DNA of 64,000 bases from Streptomyces fumigatiscleroticus (GTDB taxonomy: Bacteria; Actinomycetota; Actinomycetes; Streptomycetales; Streptomycetaceae): NCBI RefSeq assembly GCF_014647975.1, contig NZ_BMQF01000029.1:1-64000 (forward strand), read 5' to 3'. Both the position numbers and the translations under genes were made by a program. Below the pieces are notes generated by a model. It saw only the letters and a program-made list of their open reading frames with translations, did no database searches and was not told the origin of the DNA. Below are positions 55,416 through 63,586 of the stretch, piece by piece; the stretch's first letter is position 1, and each line of letters begins with the position of its first letter.

Positions 55416-55431
55416 GTCTACAGTCGTATAC
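55416..55431. promoter_or_regulatory. GTCTAC-N4-GTATAC operator candidate (PEP-mutase-like gene)
   Basis: GTCTACAGTCGTATAC, about 95 bp before the ATG at 55527. The same GTCTAC-N4-GTATAC dyad with one mismatch to perfect symmetry occurs upstream of the SDR gene at 58637-58652. Confidence 0.45.
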
Positions 55432-55526
55432 ATAAGGGTCCGGGGCGGCCCGCGACCCGGCTGGTGGACTCCATGCCGATCCGGCCGCCCTTGGCCACGG
55501 GCCCCTTCCGCAGTGGGGAGAGAAAC

Positions 55527-56390
55527 ATGGACAACCTGGCACGCGCAGCCTTCAGGCGCCGTATGGAGGCCGAGGGGCCACTGATGATCCCGTACTGCCC
55601 CGACGCGCTCACAGCACGCCTGTGCGAGCAGCTGGGCTTCGACGGCGGATACCTCGGAGGCGGAGGCCTCGGCCTGTCGCTCGCGGTCTCCGAGGCCCTG
55701 TTGTCGCTCACGGAGCTCGCCCAGGCGGCGACGGCGATACGCCGGCGTTCCGCGCTCCCCCTCGTGGTGGACGGCGGAGTGGGTTTCGGCGACGCCGTGC
55801 ATGTGACCCGCTTGGTGTGGGAGCTGGAGGCCGCGGGCGTTCATGCCATCGAGTTGGAGGACCAGGTGGCACCCAAGCGGGCCAGCCATCACCGCCATGT
55901 GGAGCACCTGATCCCGGTCGAGGAGATGCTCGGGAAGCTGCGCGCCGCGGTGGCGGCGCGGCGCGATCCGGACCTGCTGCTGATCGCCCGGACCGGGGCG
56001 GTACAGAATGAGAGCTTCGACGCGGCCATCGAGCGTTGCGAGGCGTACTTCACCGCGGGTGCCGACGTCGTCATGCTGCTGCCGGAGAACGACGAGCAGC
56101 GAGCCGCCGCACCGCGGCGGCTGTCCGGTCCCGTGGCCCTGTTGACGTCGTTCGACCTCCATGGCCCGCAGGAGTGGACCGAGTCGGGGTACTCGCTGGT
56201 CATCGACCCGGTCACGGGACAGACGGCCGCCTTCAGCGCGCTGCGTGAGGCCTACGAGGCGCAGCGCGCCGGACTGCCGAGCGCGCGTCCGGCCGCCGGG
56301 TCCTTCGCCGTCTACGAGCGCATGCAGGACCTCGCGGGCTTCGGGGAGCTGTACGACATCGAGCGGGCCACCACCGAGCCCGGCACCTGA
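55527..56390 (+). CDS. Isocitrate lyase/PEP mutase superfamily protein
   Basis: A 287-residue TIM-barrel protein of the superfamily that makes or breaks C-C or P-C bonds of 2-oxo acids. PYCPDALTARLCEQLGFDGG near the start, PLVVDGGVGFGDAVHV (metal-binding Asp region) and GVHAIELEDQVAPKRASHH are recognisable. The loop that is PKRCGH in isocitrate/methylisocitrate lyases reads PKRASHH here, so the catalytic Cys is replaced and lyase activity of the classical type is doubtful; a hydrolase or carboxy-phosphoenolpyruvate-type activity is possible. ATG 55527 with GGGGAGAG. Confidence 0.82.
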   Translation: MDNLARAAFRRRMEAEGPLMIPYCPDALTARLCEQLGFDGGYLGGGGLGLSLAVSEALLSLTELAQAATAIRRRSALPLVVDGGVGFGDAVHVTRLVWELEAAGVHAIELEDQVAPKRASHHRHVEHLIPVEEMLGKLRAAVAARRDPDLLLIARTGAVQNESFDAAIERCEAYFTAGADVVMLLPENDEQRAAAPRRLSGPVALLTSFDLHGPQEWTESGYSLVIDPVTGQTAAFSALREAYEAQRAGLPSARPAAGSFAVYERMQDLAGFGELYDIERATTEPGT

Positions 56391-56492
56391 GGTGCCATGC
56401 GGGCGACCGGCTTCCCGGAGCGGGCGGGCGCCGGCCGGCCTCCTGGCCGGGCGCGATCTCGACGACACCGCACGGTGATGGGGCCGCGGCCG

Positions 56493-56999
56493 TCACGGCC
56501 TTCGACGGGTGTCGCCCGAGGCGCTTGCCGGGCCGCGGCGGGACGATGACGTGGCGTCGGAGTCGGCCAGGCGCTCCAGGACGCCCACCAGCGACGTCAG
56601 ACCGGACCGTTCCTCGTCGGTCAGGGTGAGCTCGATGGCGTCGGTGAGCCAGGTCTCGCGCGCCTGTAGCCAGTGTTCCGCCTCCTCCCGGCCCCGCTGA
56701 GTGGCCGAGAAGAGCACACGACGGCCGTCGGCCGGGTCAGGACTACGGGTGACCAGGCCGTGCTTCTCGAGGACGGCCAGGGTCTGGGCCATCGACTGAG
56801 GCCTCATGTACTCGGCCGCCGCGAGGTCGCTGGTGGTTGCGGGTGGTCCGGACACCACTCGGTGGAGGGCGGCCAGCTGGCTGCGGCTCCAAGGGCCCGC
56901 GTGCATGCCGCTTTCGGACCGGATACGGCCACGGAGGCGGTCCATGGACCGCACGAGCAGCAGTGCCAGCTCCGCTGACGAGGTCTTTTTCGCTTCCAC
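56493..56999 (-). CDS. MarR family transcriptional regulator
   Basis: A 168-residue winged-helix regulator: LAALHRVVSGPPATTSDLAA, then EYMRPQSMAQTLAVLEKHGL and VTRSPDPADGRRVLFSAT (recognition helix plus wing with DGRR). GTG 56999 was chosen because it directly abuts the operator-like dyad and removes an unconserved 41-residue extension. It is divergent from an MFS exporter gene; two related inverted repeats lie between them, the classical MarR/efflux arrangement. A ligand exported by the MFS probably relieves repression. Confidence 0.9.
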   Translation of the reverse strand: MEAKKTSSAELALLLVRSMDRLRGRIRSESGMHAGPWSRSQLAALHRVVSGPPATTSDLAAAEYMRPQSMAQTLAVLEKHGLVTRSPDPADGRRVLFSATQRGREEAEHWLQARETWLTDAIELTLTDEERSGLTSLVGVLERLADSDATSSSRRGPASASGDTRRRP

Positions 57000-57001
57000 A
57001 C

Positions 57002-57160
57002 GGGAACCATACAGGCTGCCTGAAGGTTCCCACGTCGATGGGACCAGCCCCGGCGCATCCGGGTTCACCGGACCCGCGGTGACACACTTCGCGCCCACGG
57101 ATCGTGTGCGTGTGCCGAGCAACGTATTAAGGCAACCTGTTCAGTCTGCCTGTATGGTTG
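57002..57160. promoter_or_regulatory. Twin MarR operators in divergent MarR/MFS region
   Basis: Site 1 (57002-57031) begins GGGAACCATACAGGC, ends AGGTTCCC and adjoins the MarR start. Site 2 (57133-57160), read on the minus strand, begins CAACCATACAGGCAG and ends CAGGTTG; it overlaps the MFS promoter and start region. Both share AACCATACAGGC and an inverted GGTT end. Two copies flanking the divergent starts strongly suggest MarR binding. Confidence 0.65.
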
Positions 57161-57165
57161 AGGCT

Positions 57166-58593
57166 ATGGACATACGCAGAGCGAAGGCCCGTCATGCCGC
57201 CGACAGGACGCAGGGGCGCCCGGGTCAGGACCCCGAGGCGGTGAGCCCGGGCTGGCGGTTCACCGTCCCGCTCATGCTCGGGTCGTCCCTGAACCCGATC
57301 AACAGCTCGATCATCGCCACGACACTCATCGCCATCGGACACACCTTCCACGCCGGAGCGGCGTCCACCATCTGGCTCGTCTCAACCCTCTACCTGGCCA
57401 GCGCGATCGGCCAGCCCACCATGGGACGGCTGGCCCAGCGTTTCGGCCCGCGCCGTGTCTTCGTGGTGGGTCTGACCCTGGTGGGGGTCGGCGGCGCGCT
57501 GGGTACCGTCGCGATGAACCTGCCGACCCTGGTGGCCGCCCGCGTCATCCTCGGCGTGGGCACCTCGGCCGGGTACCCGACGGCGATGGTGATCGTGCGG
57601 CGGTGGGCCGCCGAGCACGAATCGGCGGAAACGGGCGGCACACTCGGCGCGCTGGCCATCGCGGCCCAGGTCACCTCGGCGCTCGGTCTGCCGCTGGGCG
57701 GTCTGCTGGCGGCGGCCGCCGGATGGCGGATCACCTTCCTCATCAACGTGCCCCTGGTCCTGCTCGGAGTGCTCATGACGCTCATCTGGGTGCCGCGCGA
57801 TCCTCCGCGTGCGGAGCGGACCGCGAAGAGCGCGCCCCCGTCCCGGCTGGACGTTCCCGGGATGGTGCTGTTCTCCGGCACGATCGCGTCCGCGCTGTTC
57901 TTCCTCAACGACCTGCACCACCCGCGGTGGCCGCTCTGCGCGCTCATGCTGGTCCTGCTCGTCGCCCTCGTACTGTGGGAACGCAGGAGCGACGATCCGT
58001 TCGTCGACGTGCGGATGCTGTCCAGGAACAGGGCGCTGAGCGCCACCTATCTGCGCGTATGCATCACTTTCCTGCTCAGCTACTGCATCCTGTACGGCCT
58101 CACCCAGTGGCTCCAGGAGACGCGGGGCCTGTCCGCGATCGGCGTGGGTCTGCTCATGCTGCCGATGTCCGTGTTCGCCGCCCTCATCTCCCTCCCCTTC
58201 GCCCGGCACAACCTGGTGCGCTCCGCCCTGTACTGCACAGCCGCCGCGGCGGTCGTCGGACCGGCCGGGCTGCTGCTGTTCACCTCGACCACGCCGATCT
58301 GGATCCTGGTCCTGATCACCACGGTGTTCGGCGTCGTCTCGGGCCTGGGCGTGATCGGGAACCAGGCCGCCCTGTACCAGCAGGCACCCGCCGAGGCCGT
58401 GGGCGTCGCCGCCGGGCTCATGCGCACCTTCACCTACCTGGGCGCCGTGCTGTCGTCGAGCCTCATCAGCCTGTCCTTCGGCGACCGGGCCACGGACGGC
58501 GGTCTGCACACCATCATCTTCACGCTCCTCGGTCTGGGTGCCGTCCTGTTGGTCATCACCCCGTCGGGAGCACGGAACCTGAAGGCGTCCTGA
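57166..58593 (+). CDS. MFS drug efflux transporter (DHA2-like)
   Basis: A 475-residue, 13-14 helix major facilitator. It has the DHA2-type N-terminus NPINSSIIATTLIAIG, motif A-like GRLAQRFGPRRVFVVG and the antiporter motif C region SALGLPLGGLLAAAAGWRIT. ATG 57166 preferred because the ATG at 57154 lies inside the second MarR operator. Likely exports a toxic or signalling small molecule under control of the divergent MarR. Confidence 0.92.
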   Translation: MDIRRAKARHAADRTQGRPGQDPEAVSPGWRFTVPLMLGSSLNPINSSIIATTLIAIGHTFHAGAASTIWLVSTLYLASAIGQPTMGRLAQRFGPRRVFVVGLTLVGVGGALGTVAMNLPTLVAARVILGVGTSAGYPTAMVIVRRWAAEHESAETGGTLGALAIAAQVTSALGLPLGGLLAAAAGWRITFLINVPLVLLGVLMTLIWVPRDPPRAERTAKSAPPSRLDVPGMVLFSGTIASALFFLNDLHHPRWPLCALMLVLLVALVLWERRSDDPFVDVRMLSRNRALSATYLRVCITFLLSYCILYGLTQWLQETRGLSAIGVGLLMLPMSVFAALISLPFARHNLVRSALYCTAAAAVVGPAGLLLFTSTTPIWILVLITTVFGVVSGLGVIGNQAALYQQAPAEAVGVAAGLMRTFTYLGAVLSSSLISLSFGDRATDGGLHTIIFTLLGLGAVLLVITPSGARNLKAS

Positions 58594-58636
58594 CAGCCTT
58601 CGTGTCCCGTCGTCCTCCTGTCCCGCCGCGAGACAA

Positions 58637-58652
58637 GTCTACCGGTGTATAC
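58637..58652. promoter_or_regulatory. GTCTAC-N4-GTATAC operator candidate (SDR gene)
   Basis: GTCTACCGGTGTATAC, 62 bp before the SDR start at 58715, matching the site at 55416-55431. TATACT within it could serve as the -10 (58648-58653). An outer TCTAC...GTAGA dyad extends to 58663. Confidence 0.45.
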
Positions 58653-58714
58653 TTCTATGTAGAGGCACACGCTCCCGACCGTCGTGGTCCGGGAATCCCA
58701 TGAGAAGGAATGAC

Positions 58715-59515
58715 ATGGATCTGAATCTGACCGGAAAGCGGGCGCTCGTCACCGGTTCGAGCGCCGGGCTCGGTGAGGCCACCGCGAAGCTGCTGGCGGC
58801 GGAGGGCGCGGCGATCGTGGTGCACGGCCGGGACAAGGCACGTGCGCAGGAGGTCGTGCGGGAGATCCGTGAGGCCGGCGGGACCGCCACCGCGGTGCTG
58901 GGCGACCTGGCCGACGACGAGGCCGCCGCCGAGGTCGCCCGGGCGGCGACCGCGGAGGGTCCCGTCGACATCCTCGTGAACAACGCCGGCTTCTACCGGC
59001 ACCTGTCGTGGGCCGAGGCGACTCCCGAGGAATGGCGGGACACCTACAACGTCAACGTCGTCTCGGGTGTCCGGATGATCCAGCACCTGGTCCCGGCGAT
59101 GCGGGAACGCGGCTGGGGACGGGTGGTCACGATCGGCGGCGGCCTCGCCTCCCAGCCGATGAACACCCACCCGCAGTACAACGCCACCCTGGCGGCCCGG
59201 CACAACCTCGCCGTGTCCCTGGCCCGCGAGCTGAAGGGCACCGGCGTCACCTCCAACGTGGTGTCACCCGGAGCCATCCTCGTCGATGCCACCAGGGAAC
59301 TCGTCACCGGGATCGGGCCCGCCCGCGGCTGGGGCGACACCTGGGAGGAGATCCGGCCCAACGCCGTCGAGGCCCTCATCCCGAACGACCAGGAACGGTT
59401 CGGCGAGCCGGAGGAGATCGCGGCGGCGGTGGCCTATCTGTGCAGCGACTACGCCCAGTACGTCAGCGGAGCGACCATCCGCGTGGACGGCGGGCTCATC
59501 CGGTCCGCGTTCTGA
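58715..59515 (+). CDS. Short-chain dehydrogenase/reductase (SDR)
   Basis: A 266-residue classical SDR: TGSSAGLG nucleotide-binding loop, HGRDKAR (NADP-type), NNAGFY, a catalytic-region serine replaced by glycine (VVTIGGGLAS), and YNATLAARHN where YxxxK would be expected, giving Y...R. The canonical Ser/Lys residues therefore look substituted, so the chemistry may be altered. The C-terminal SDYAQYVSGATIRVDGG is typical. ATG 58715 after AGAAGGAAT. Convergent with the TetR gene and linked by operator sequence to the PEP-mutase-like gene. Confidence 0.88.
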   Translation: MDLNLTGKRALVTGSSAGLGEATAKLLAAEGAAIVVHGRDKARAQEVVREIREAGGTATAVLGDLADDEAAAEVARAATAEGPVDILVNNAGFYRHLSWAEATPEEWRDTYNVNVVSGVRMIQHLVPAMRERGWGRVVTIGGGLASQPMNTHPQYNATLAARHNLAVSLARELKGTGVTSNVVSPGAILVDATRELVTGIGPARGWGDTWEEIRPNAVEALIPNDQERFGEPEEIAAAVAYLCSDYAQYVSGATIRVDGGLIRSAF

Positions 59516-59570
59516 GCGGGGACCCGGACGGTACGCCGCCGGCGGCCCCCGCCCTGTCGTCGCCGGTGCG

Positions 59571-60176
59571 CTATCCGTCGGTGCCGGGCGTGGGCGCGGT
59601 GCCGGCCTCACGGGTGACCGGGCGGAGCATGTCGGCGAGGAGGGCCGCGAGGCGTTCGTTGTCGGCAGCGCCGAGGGCGGTGGTGCCGACGACGCTGCGC
59701 AGCAGCCATGTCCCGGCGACCAGCGCGAGTCCGAGCTGGGCACGGACGTCCGCGTCGGGGCCGTCGAGCAGCCCGGCGAGCCGGGCGCCCACATGGGTCT
59801 CGACACCCTGCCGGACGATGTCCGCCGCCACCGGGTCGGCTGCCGAGCGCAGCAACAGAAGGAACGGGTCGAGCCGTTCGGCGTCGGGCGCCGTGCGCTC
59901 GGCCAGGGTGCGGGCGATGGAGTGCGCCGAAGGGGGGAGCTCGTCGCCGACGACGGTCGGCGGGCCGAAGGCACGGTCGACGGCCTGGGCGAACAGGCCC
60001 TCCTTCGAGCCGAAGTAGCGGTTGACCATCATCGCCGTGACACCCGCCCGCTCGGCGATCTGCCGCACCCCGGCCCGGGCGTAGCCGTGTTCGGTGAACT
60101 CCACGACCGCGGCGGCGAGGATCGCCTCACGCGTCGCGGCGCCATCGCGTCTGCGGGCGGAATGTGCGGCACTCAT
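59571..60176 (-). CDS. TetR family transcriptional regulator
   Basis: A 201-residue regulator. N-terminal HTH: TREAILAAAVVEFTEHGYAR, AGVRQIAERAGVTAMMVNRY, FGSKEGLFAQAV. The all-helical C-terminus (RSVVGTTALGAADNERLAAL) fits the TetR_C family. ATG 60176 is the start nearest the HTH; an ATG at 60188 is in frame. It faces the SDR gene and is divergent from a GNAT gene, so either could be a target. Confidence 0.92.
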   Translation of the reverse strand: MSAAHSARRRDGAATREAILAAAVVEFTEHGYARAGVRQIAERAGVTAMMVNRYFGSKEGLFAQAVDRAFGPPTVVGDELPPSAHSIARTLAERTAPDAERLDPFLLLLRSAADPVAADIVRQGVETHVGARLAGLLDGPDADVRAQLGLALVAGTWLLRSVVGTTALGAADNERLAALLADMLRPVTREAGTAPTPGTDG

Positions 60177-60365
60177 GAGGACGAGCATACGGGAGACCGC
60201 TCGGCGGCCGACGTGCGCCCGACCGTCGGGCTCGACGGCCTGATCGGTCTGCCGGCCGTCTGCATCGCGGCATGCGCATTCGACCCACGGTCCACGATTC
60301 GAGCTGAATGGGTACGGGAACAGCGGAGATCTCTGGTCACACGTTTGAGGGATACACTCACACAT

Positions 60366-61142
60366 GTGACTAATGACCATGATGCTTCCCGGGCCGCGGA
60401 AGTCTTTCAGGCGGCGGTGGAAGAACTCACCGGAGTTCTGCCCGACGGGTACCACGAGCGGGGTCCCGGTGGTGCCCTGCTGGCCACCACCGGCTCGCTG
60501 ATTCCCGCACTCAACGGAGTCATGAGCGTGGCCGCCGTCCCGGACAGTGCGGAGATCGCCGCGCTGTGCGACGCGGCCGAGGCACACGTGGGGGAGTTGC
60601 CCTGGAGTGTCCGGCTGCGGGGCGAACCGGAAGAGACGATCGTCGCCGTCGCCGCCGACCACGGCCTCACCACGAGAACACGGCAGCCCTTCATGCTGCT
60701 GTCCCTGGGGGACGGGCGGAGCGCGCGGCAGGCCGCCTCCGAGCCGGCGACCGTGCGCCCGCTCCGCAACGATGAGCACGAGGTCTTCGCCGAGGTCCTC
60801 GGTGCCGCGTTCGGTGCCCCGGCCTTCGTCATCAGCAGTCTCTACACCCCGCTGGTCCTCGGTCAGCCCTTCGTCCGTGCCTACGTCGCCGAGGCGGACG
60901 GTGTCCCCGCCGCGGCCGGACTGGCGATCCTCACCGGGGAACACGTCGGACTCGTCAACATCGGCACGGTGCCCGAGTACCGCCGGCGCGGTCTCGCCCG
61001 GTCCGTCACCGCCAGGATCCTGCGCGACGCCCACGCGGCCGGGGCCCGCACCGCGTACCTCCACTCCAGCGAGGAGGCGCTGCCCCTCTTCGAGTACGCC
61101 GGTTTCCGCACCGAGGAGTACTGGACCTTCTTCACGGCGTGA
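60366..61142 (+). CDS. GNAT family N-acetyltransferase
   Basis: 258 residues with a C-terminal GNAT domain. RPLRNDEHEVFAEVLGAAFG opens the fold, AYVAEADGVPAAAGLAILTG forms the central strands, and VGLVNIGTVPEYRRRGLARS is motif A with the acetyl-CoA pyrophosphate loop (RRRGLA). The N-terminal half is a less conserved GNAT-like repeat. GTG 60366 was chosen. TACACT 9 bp upstream may be a -10, giving a leaderless transcript; a CACATGTG palindrome overlaps the start. Substrate unknown. Confidence 0.85.
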   Translation: MTNDHDASRAAEVFQAAVEELTGVLPDGYHERGPGGALLATTGSLIPALNGVMSVAAVPDSAEIAALCDAAEAHVGELPWSVRLRGEPEETIVAVAADHGLTTRTRQPFMLLSLGDGRSARQAASEPATVRPLRNDEHEVFAEVLGAAFGAPAFVISSLYTPLVLGQPFVRAYVAEADGVPAAAGLAILTGEHVGLVNIGTVPEYRRRGLARSVTARILRDAHAAGARTAYLHSSEEALPLFEYAGFRTEEYWTFFTA

Positions 61143-61214
61143 GAACCGGGCATGCGAACCCGGCGTGCGACGAGCCCGGCGCAGAGCCGGGGCGGACGGG
61201 GGGCGGGCGGCGGC

Positions 61215-61502
61215 TCAGGCGTCCACCGCGCCGCGTCGTTTCGCGGCACGGGCGGCGCGAAGACGGAGCAGACGGCGGTCGCCCTCGCTCGTTCCGCCCC
61301 AGACGCCGTGGAGTTCATGTGTCTCCAGTGCCCACTGGAGACAGGGTTCGATGACAGGGCATGTGCGGCACACCGTCTTGGCCTCCCCGATCTGCAACAG
61401 AGAGGGGCCGGTCTCGCCGATGGGGAAGAAGAGTTCGGGATCCTCATGTCTACAGGCGCTCGTGGCCTGCCAGTCGGTGCTCGCGAGCAAGGTGCGGTCC
61501 AT
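61215..61502 (-). CDS. WhiB-family iron-sulfur transcription factor (Wbl)
   Basis: A 95-residue Wbl protein. The four cluster-ligating cysteines are present as SACRHEDPELFFP, then AKTVCRTCPVIEPC (C-x2-C-x5-C), followed by GVWGGTSEGDRR (G-V/I-W-G-G turn) and a basic C-terminal tail RLRAARAAKRR for DNA contact. ATG 61502 follows GGAGGCTTCG; upstream in-frame codons to 61616 lack conservation. Wbl proteins partner with sigma factors in development and stress or antibiotic responses; the subgroup cannot be fixed here. Confidence 0.93.
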   Translation of the reverse strand: MDRTLLASTDWQATSACRHEDPELFFPIGETGPSLLQIGEAKTVCRTCPVIEPCLQWALETHELHGVWGGTSEGDRRLLRLRAARAAKRRGAVDA

Positions 61503-61682
61503 CGAAGCCTCCGAACGTTCGGCTGGATGTCGGCCGGGAGTCCGGCGTCGACACGTCAGGCGGTCACATATGTCGCCCAATGGATAGGTAATAGCAGGAT
61601 ATTCCGACACATGCACGGAGGTCGCATCATATCCGGTGTGTCAGGCCCACGGCCCGAGGTCCACCTGCCCGCGAACACGGAC

Positions 61683-61713
61683 GGCCGGGGCGAGGAAAGT
61701 CCTCGCCCCGGCC
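61683..61713 (-). terminator. Terminator hairpin after protease relic
   Basis: A perfect inverted repeat ggccggggcgagga/tcctcgccccggcc (61683-61696, 61700-61713), 46 bp beyond the stop of the subtilase relic on its strand. Confidence 0.75.
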
Positions 61714-61758
61714 TGTGGGTTGCTTCTCGACCGGACCGCTCGCAGGCGGCCGGCGGTC

Positions 61759-62310
61759 TCAGCGCAGTCCGTACGCCATGGGCAGGGTCTGCCTGACGGT
61801 GTCGCCTCTGCTGTCGGACGCGTTGATCCGCAGCCCGACGCCCTCGGGCGCCTTCTTCCGGTCCGGGGGCTCGATCCTCGCCGTGAAGGTGTTCGTCCCG
61901 GCGGCCCTGGTGGCCGCCCGGTGCCAGGTCGTGCCGCCGTCGTAGCCGGCCTCGACCTTGATGGAGGTCACCCTCGGCGGGGCGGCGAGGCGGTCCTGGT
62001 AGTAGGCGGTGATCGTGATCGGGTGCGTCCTTGCGGCCTCGGCGGTGTTGTCCAGGGCCAGACCGAGGTCGTACCGCAGGAAGATCAGCGGCTCGGGCCG
62101 GCAGGCCGCCTGGCTGTCGCCGGTCAAGTCGCCCATGCACGGGTTCTGTGGCGGAGCGTCCTGCCTGGCCGGCTTGGCGGAGACGTAGGTCCACTGCGTC
62201 GTGACACCGTTGGTCTCGGCCTCGAACGTGTACCGGGCCGACTTCGCCGGCAGCTCGTAGGAGACGAGGTCCGCGGATATGACACGAGGGGTTCCTTCGC
62301 GGACAGGCGA
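61759..62310 (-). pseudogene. Subtilisin-like (S8) protease, C-terminal fragment
   Basis: Encodes only the C-terminal beta-sandwich extension of a large secreted S8 peptidase: TYVSAKPARQD, LIFLRYDLGLALDNT, VEAGYDGGTTWHRAA and the ending RGDTVRQTLPMAYGLR are typical of that region. No protease domain or signal sequence precedes it; upstream sequence in the same frame (to 62394) is unrelated in character. Interpreted as a truncated remnant. Confidence 0.7.
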
Positions 62311-62459
62311 CGTGACACATGGAGTATTGGTCGGTCGGCCGTCGGACATGCCTGCCCGCTCCGGCGCGGTTGTGCCAGGTCGCGATGGGAACACCCCACG
62401 GGACCGTTCCGGGTGCCGAGCACCTCACCGTGGTCGCCGGGCGACGTCGGCATCATCAC

Positions 62460-62780
62460 ATCTGTACATGAGAGGTGCCTTCGTCGGCGTCTCGGTCGCC
62501 GCGGGTTCGCTGACCCGGCTCTCCCTCACCGCGGGCGGCTTCCTCGCCGCCCGGCAGGCGAAGGTCCTGCTGACCGGCTCGCTCAGCAGCCGCGGCTACG
62601 AGGAGGCGGCGCCCCCGGCCACCGTTCTGCGGCAGCCCGCTCGTGGTCCCTGGCGCTCCCCGGCAGGCCTCGTCCGGAGGATTCGCCTCGCTCCCGCACC
62701 AGGTCCCGCCGTCGAGACCCGTGACGGAATGTCGCTGCCCGGGGTCCCGCCGCCGCAGGACCCCGGGCGCGGTGTGCCGG
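62460..62780. other. Gap with weak plus-strand coding signal
   Basis: A plus-strand stretch GAFVGVSVAAGSLTRLSLTA then RQAKVLLTGSLSSRGYEEAA looks protein-like but has no matching start context, and the frame turns Pro/Arg-rich. It could be a remnant. No firm gene. Confidence 0.3.
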
Positions 62781-63317
62781 TCAGTACTTCGGTCCGGTGC
62801 CCTTGGCCAGCGGCGTGATGTCGATGCGGCCCTTCTGGAGGACTTCGCCCAGCTTCCATGTGGTGTTCAGGTGGTGGTACGAGTCGGGCGGGGTGACCTC
62901 AAGACGCGTGGGGTCCTTCTCCGCCTTGGTCGGTTCGCCGGCGGCCGGCACGTCCCCCCAGTGCAGCCGGGTGTAGGCGCTCTGGCCCGGCTTGAGGGTG
63001 ATCAGCTTGGCCTGGCCGCGGTCGCGTACGACGTGCGTGGTGACGTCCTTGCCGTGGGAGTTGAGCAGTTGCAGCCCCACATAGCCCTGGGTCCGGACGG
63101 TCTTGTGCGTCTTGTTGGTGAGGATCACCGTCGCGTAGCGCTGCCCCGCGCCCGAGTCCAGCCCGTGGACGCGGACGGACAGCGAAGAGGTGTCCGCCCA
63201 CCCGGGCCGGGTCGCGGCCTGCGAGGGGCCCGCCGCGATGCCTATCAGCGCCAGGGCGGCGACCGCCGAGAGCGTGACGGGTGCGACGAGGGGGCGGGTG
63301 TGCTTGCCGAGAAGCAT
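62781..63317 (-). CDS. Secreted DUF4232-like protein
   Basis: A 178-residue exported protein. Signal peptide (LLGKHTRPLVAPVTLSAVAA and onward, cleavage near SQA-AT). The mature domain has GAGQRYATVILTNKTHKTVR, TQGYVGLQLLNSHGKDV and TLKPGQSAYTRLHWGDV, the pattern of DUF4232 domains common in streptomycete secreted and lipoproteins, probably a beta-sandwich. Function unknown. ATG 63317 with AAGGGAA upstream. Divergent from the protease gene; the 270-bp gap carries two CACATGTG palindromes. Confidence 0.82.
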   Translation of the reverse strand: MLLGKHTRPLVAPVTLSAVAALALIGIAAGPSQAATRPGWADTSSLSVRVHGLDSGAGQRYATVILTNKTHKTVRTQGYVGLQLLNSHGKDVTTHVVRDRGQAKLITLKPGQSAYTRLHWGDVPAAGEPTKAEKDPTRLEVTPPDSYHHLNTTWKLGEVLQKGRIDITPLAKGTGPKY

Positions 63318-63586
63318 GGTCAGTTCCCTTCCGGATGCCCTGTTTGGGTATCTCTGAGCTGTATGAGGGTTGCCGGAGGAGAACGGTTCGGGCACATGTG
63401 TGATCTTTACGTTCTGGGAGAGGTTGTTGACCGTCCGTTGGCGGTTCCGTGGCCGTCGGCCCGCCGCGCGCGGGGGCGGAAGCCGGTGCTCACCGCGCCG
63501 GAGGTACGCACATGTGCGCGAGAGACCACGCGGTGCACACCGATCGCTGACAGGTTCCTGACCTTCTCCGGCTACGTTCCCCGACC
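63318..63586. promoter_or_regulatory. Divergent promoter region with CACATGTG palindromes
   Basis: Between the DUF4232-like and protease genes. CACATGTG occurs at 63393-63400 and at 63509-63516; the latter lies within the 12-bp palindrome CGCACATGTGCG (63507-63518). TACGTT (63572-63577) is a possible -10 only 9 bp before the protease ATG. Confidence 0.4.

Noticed and set aside
59571..61064. Single 497-residue TetR protein
   Set aside because: The extra N-terminal part lies antisense to the GNAT gene; the HTH starts right after the ATG at 60176, which gives a normal TetR length.
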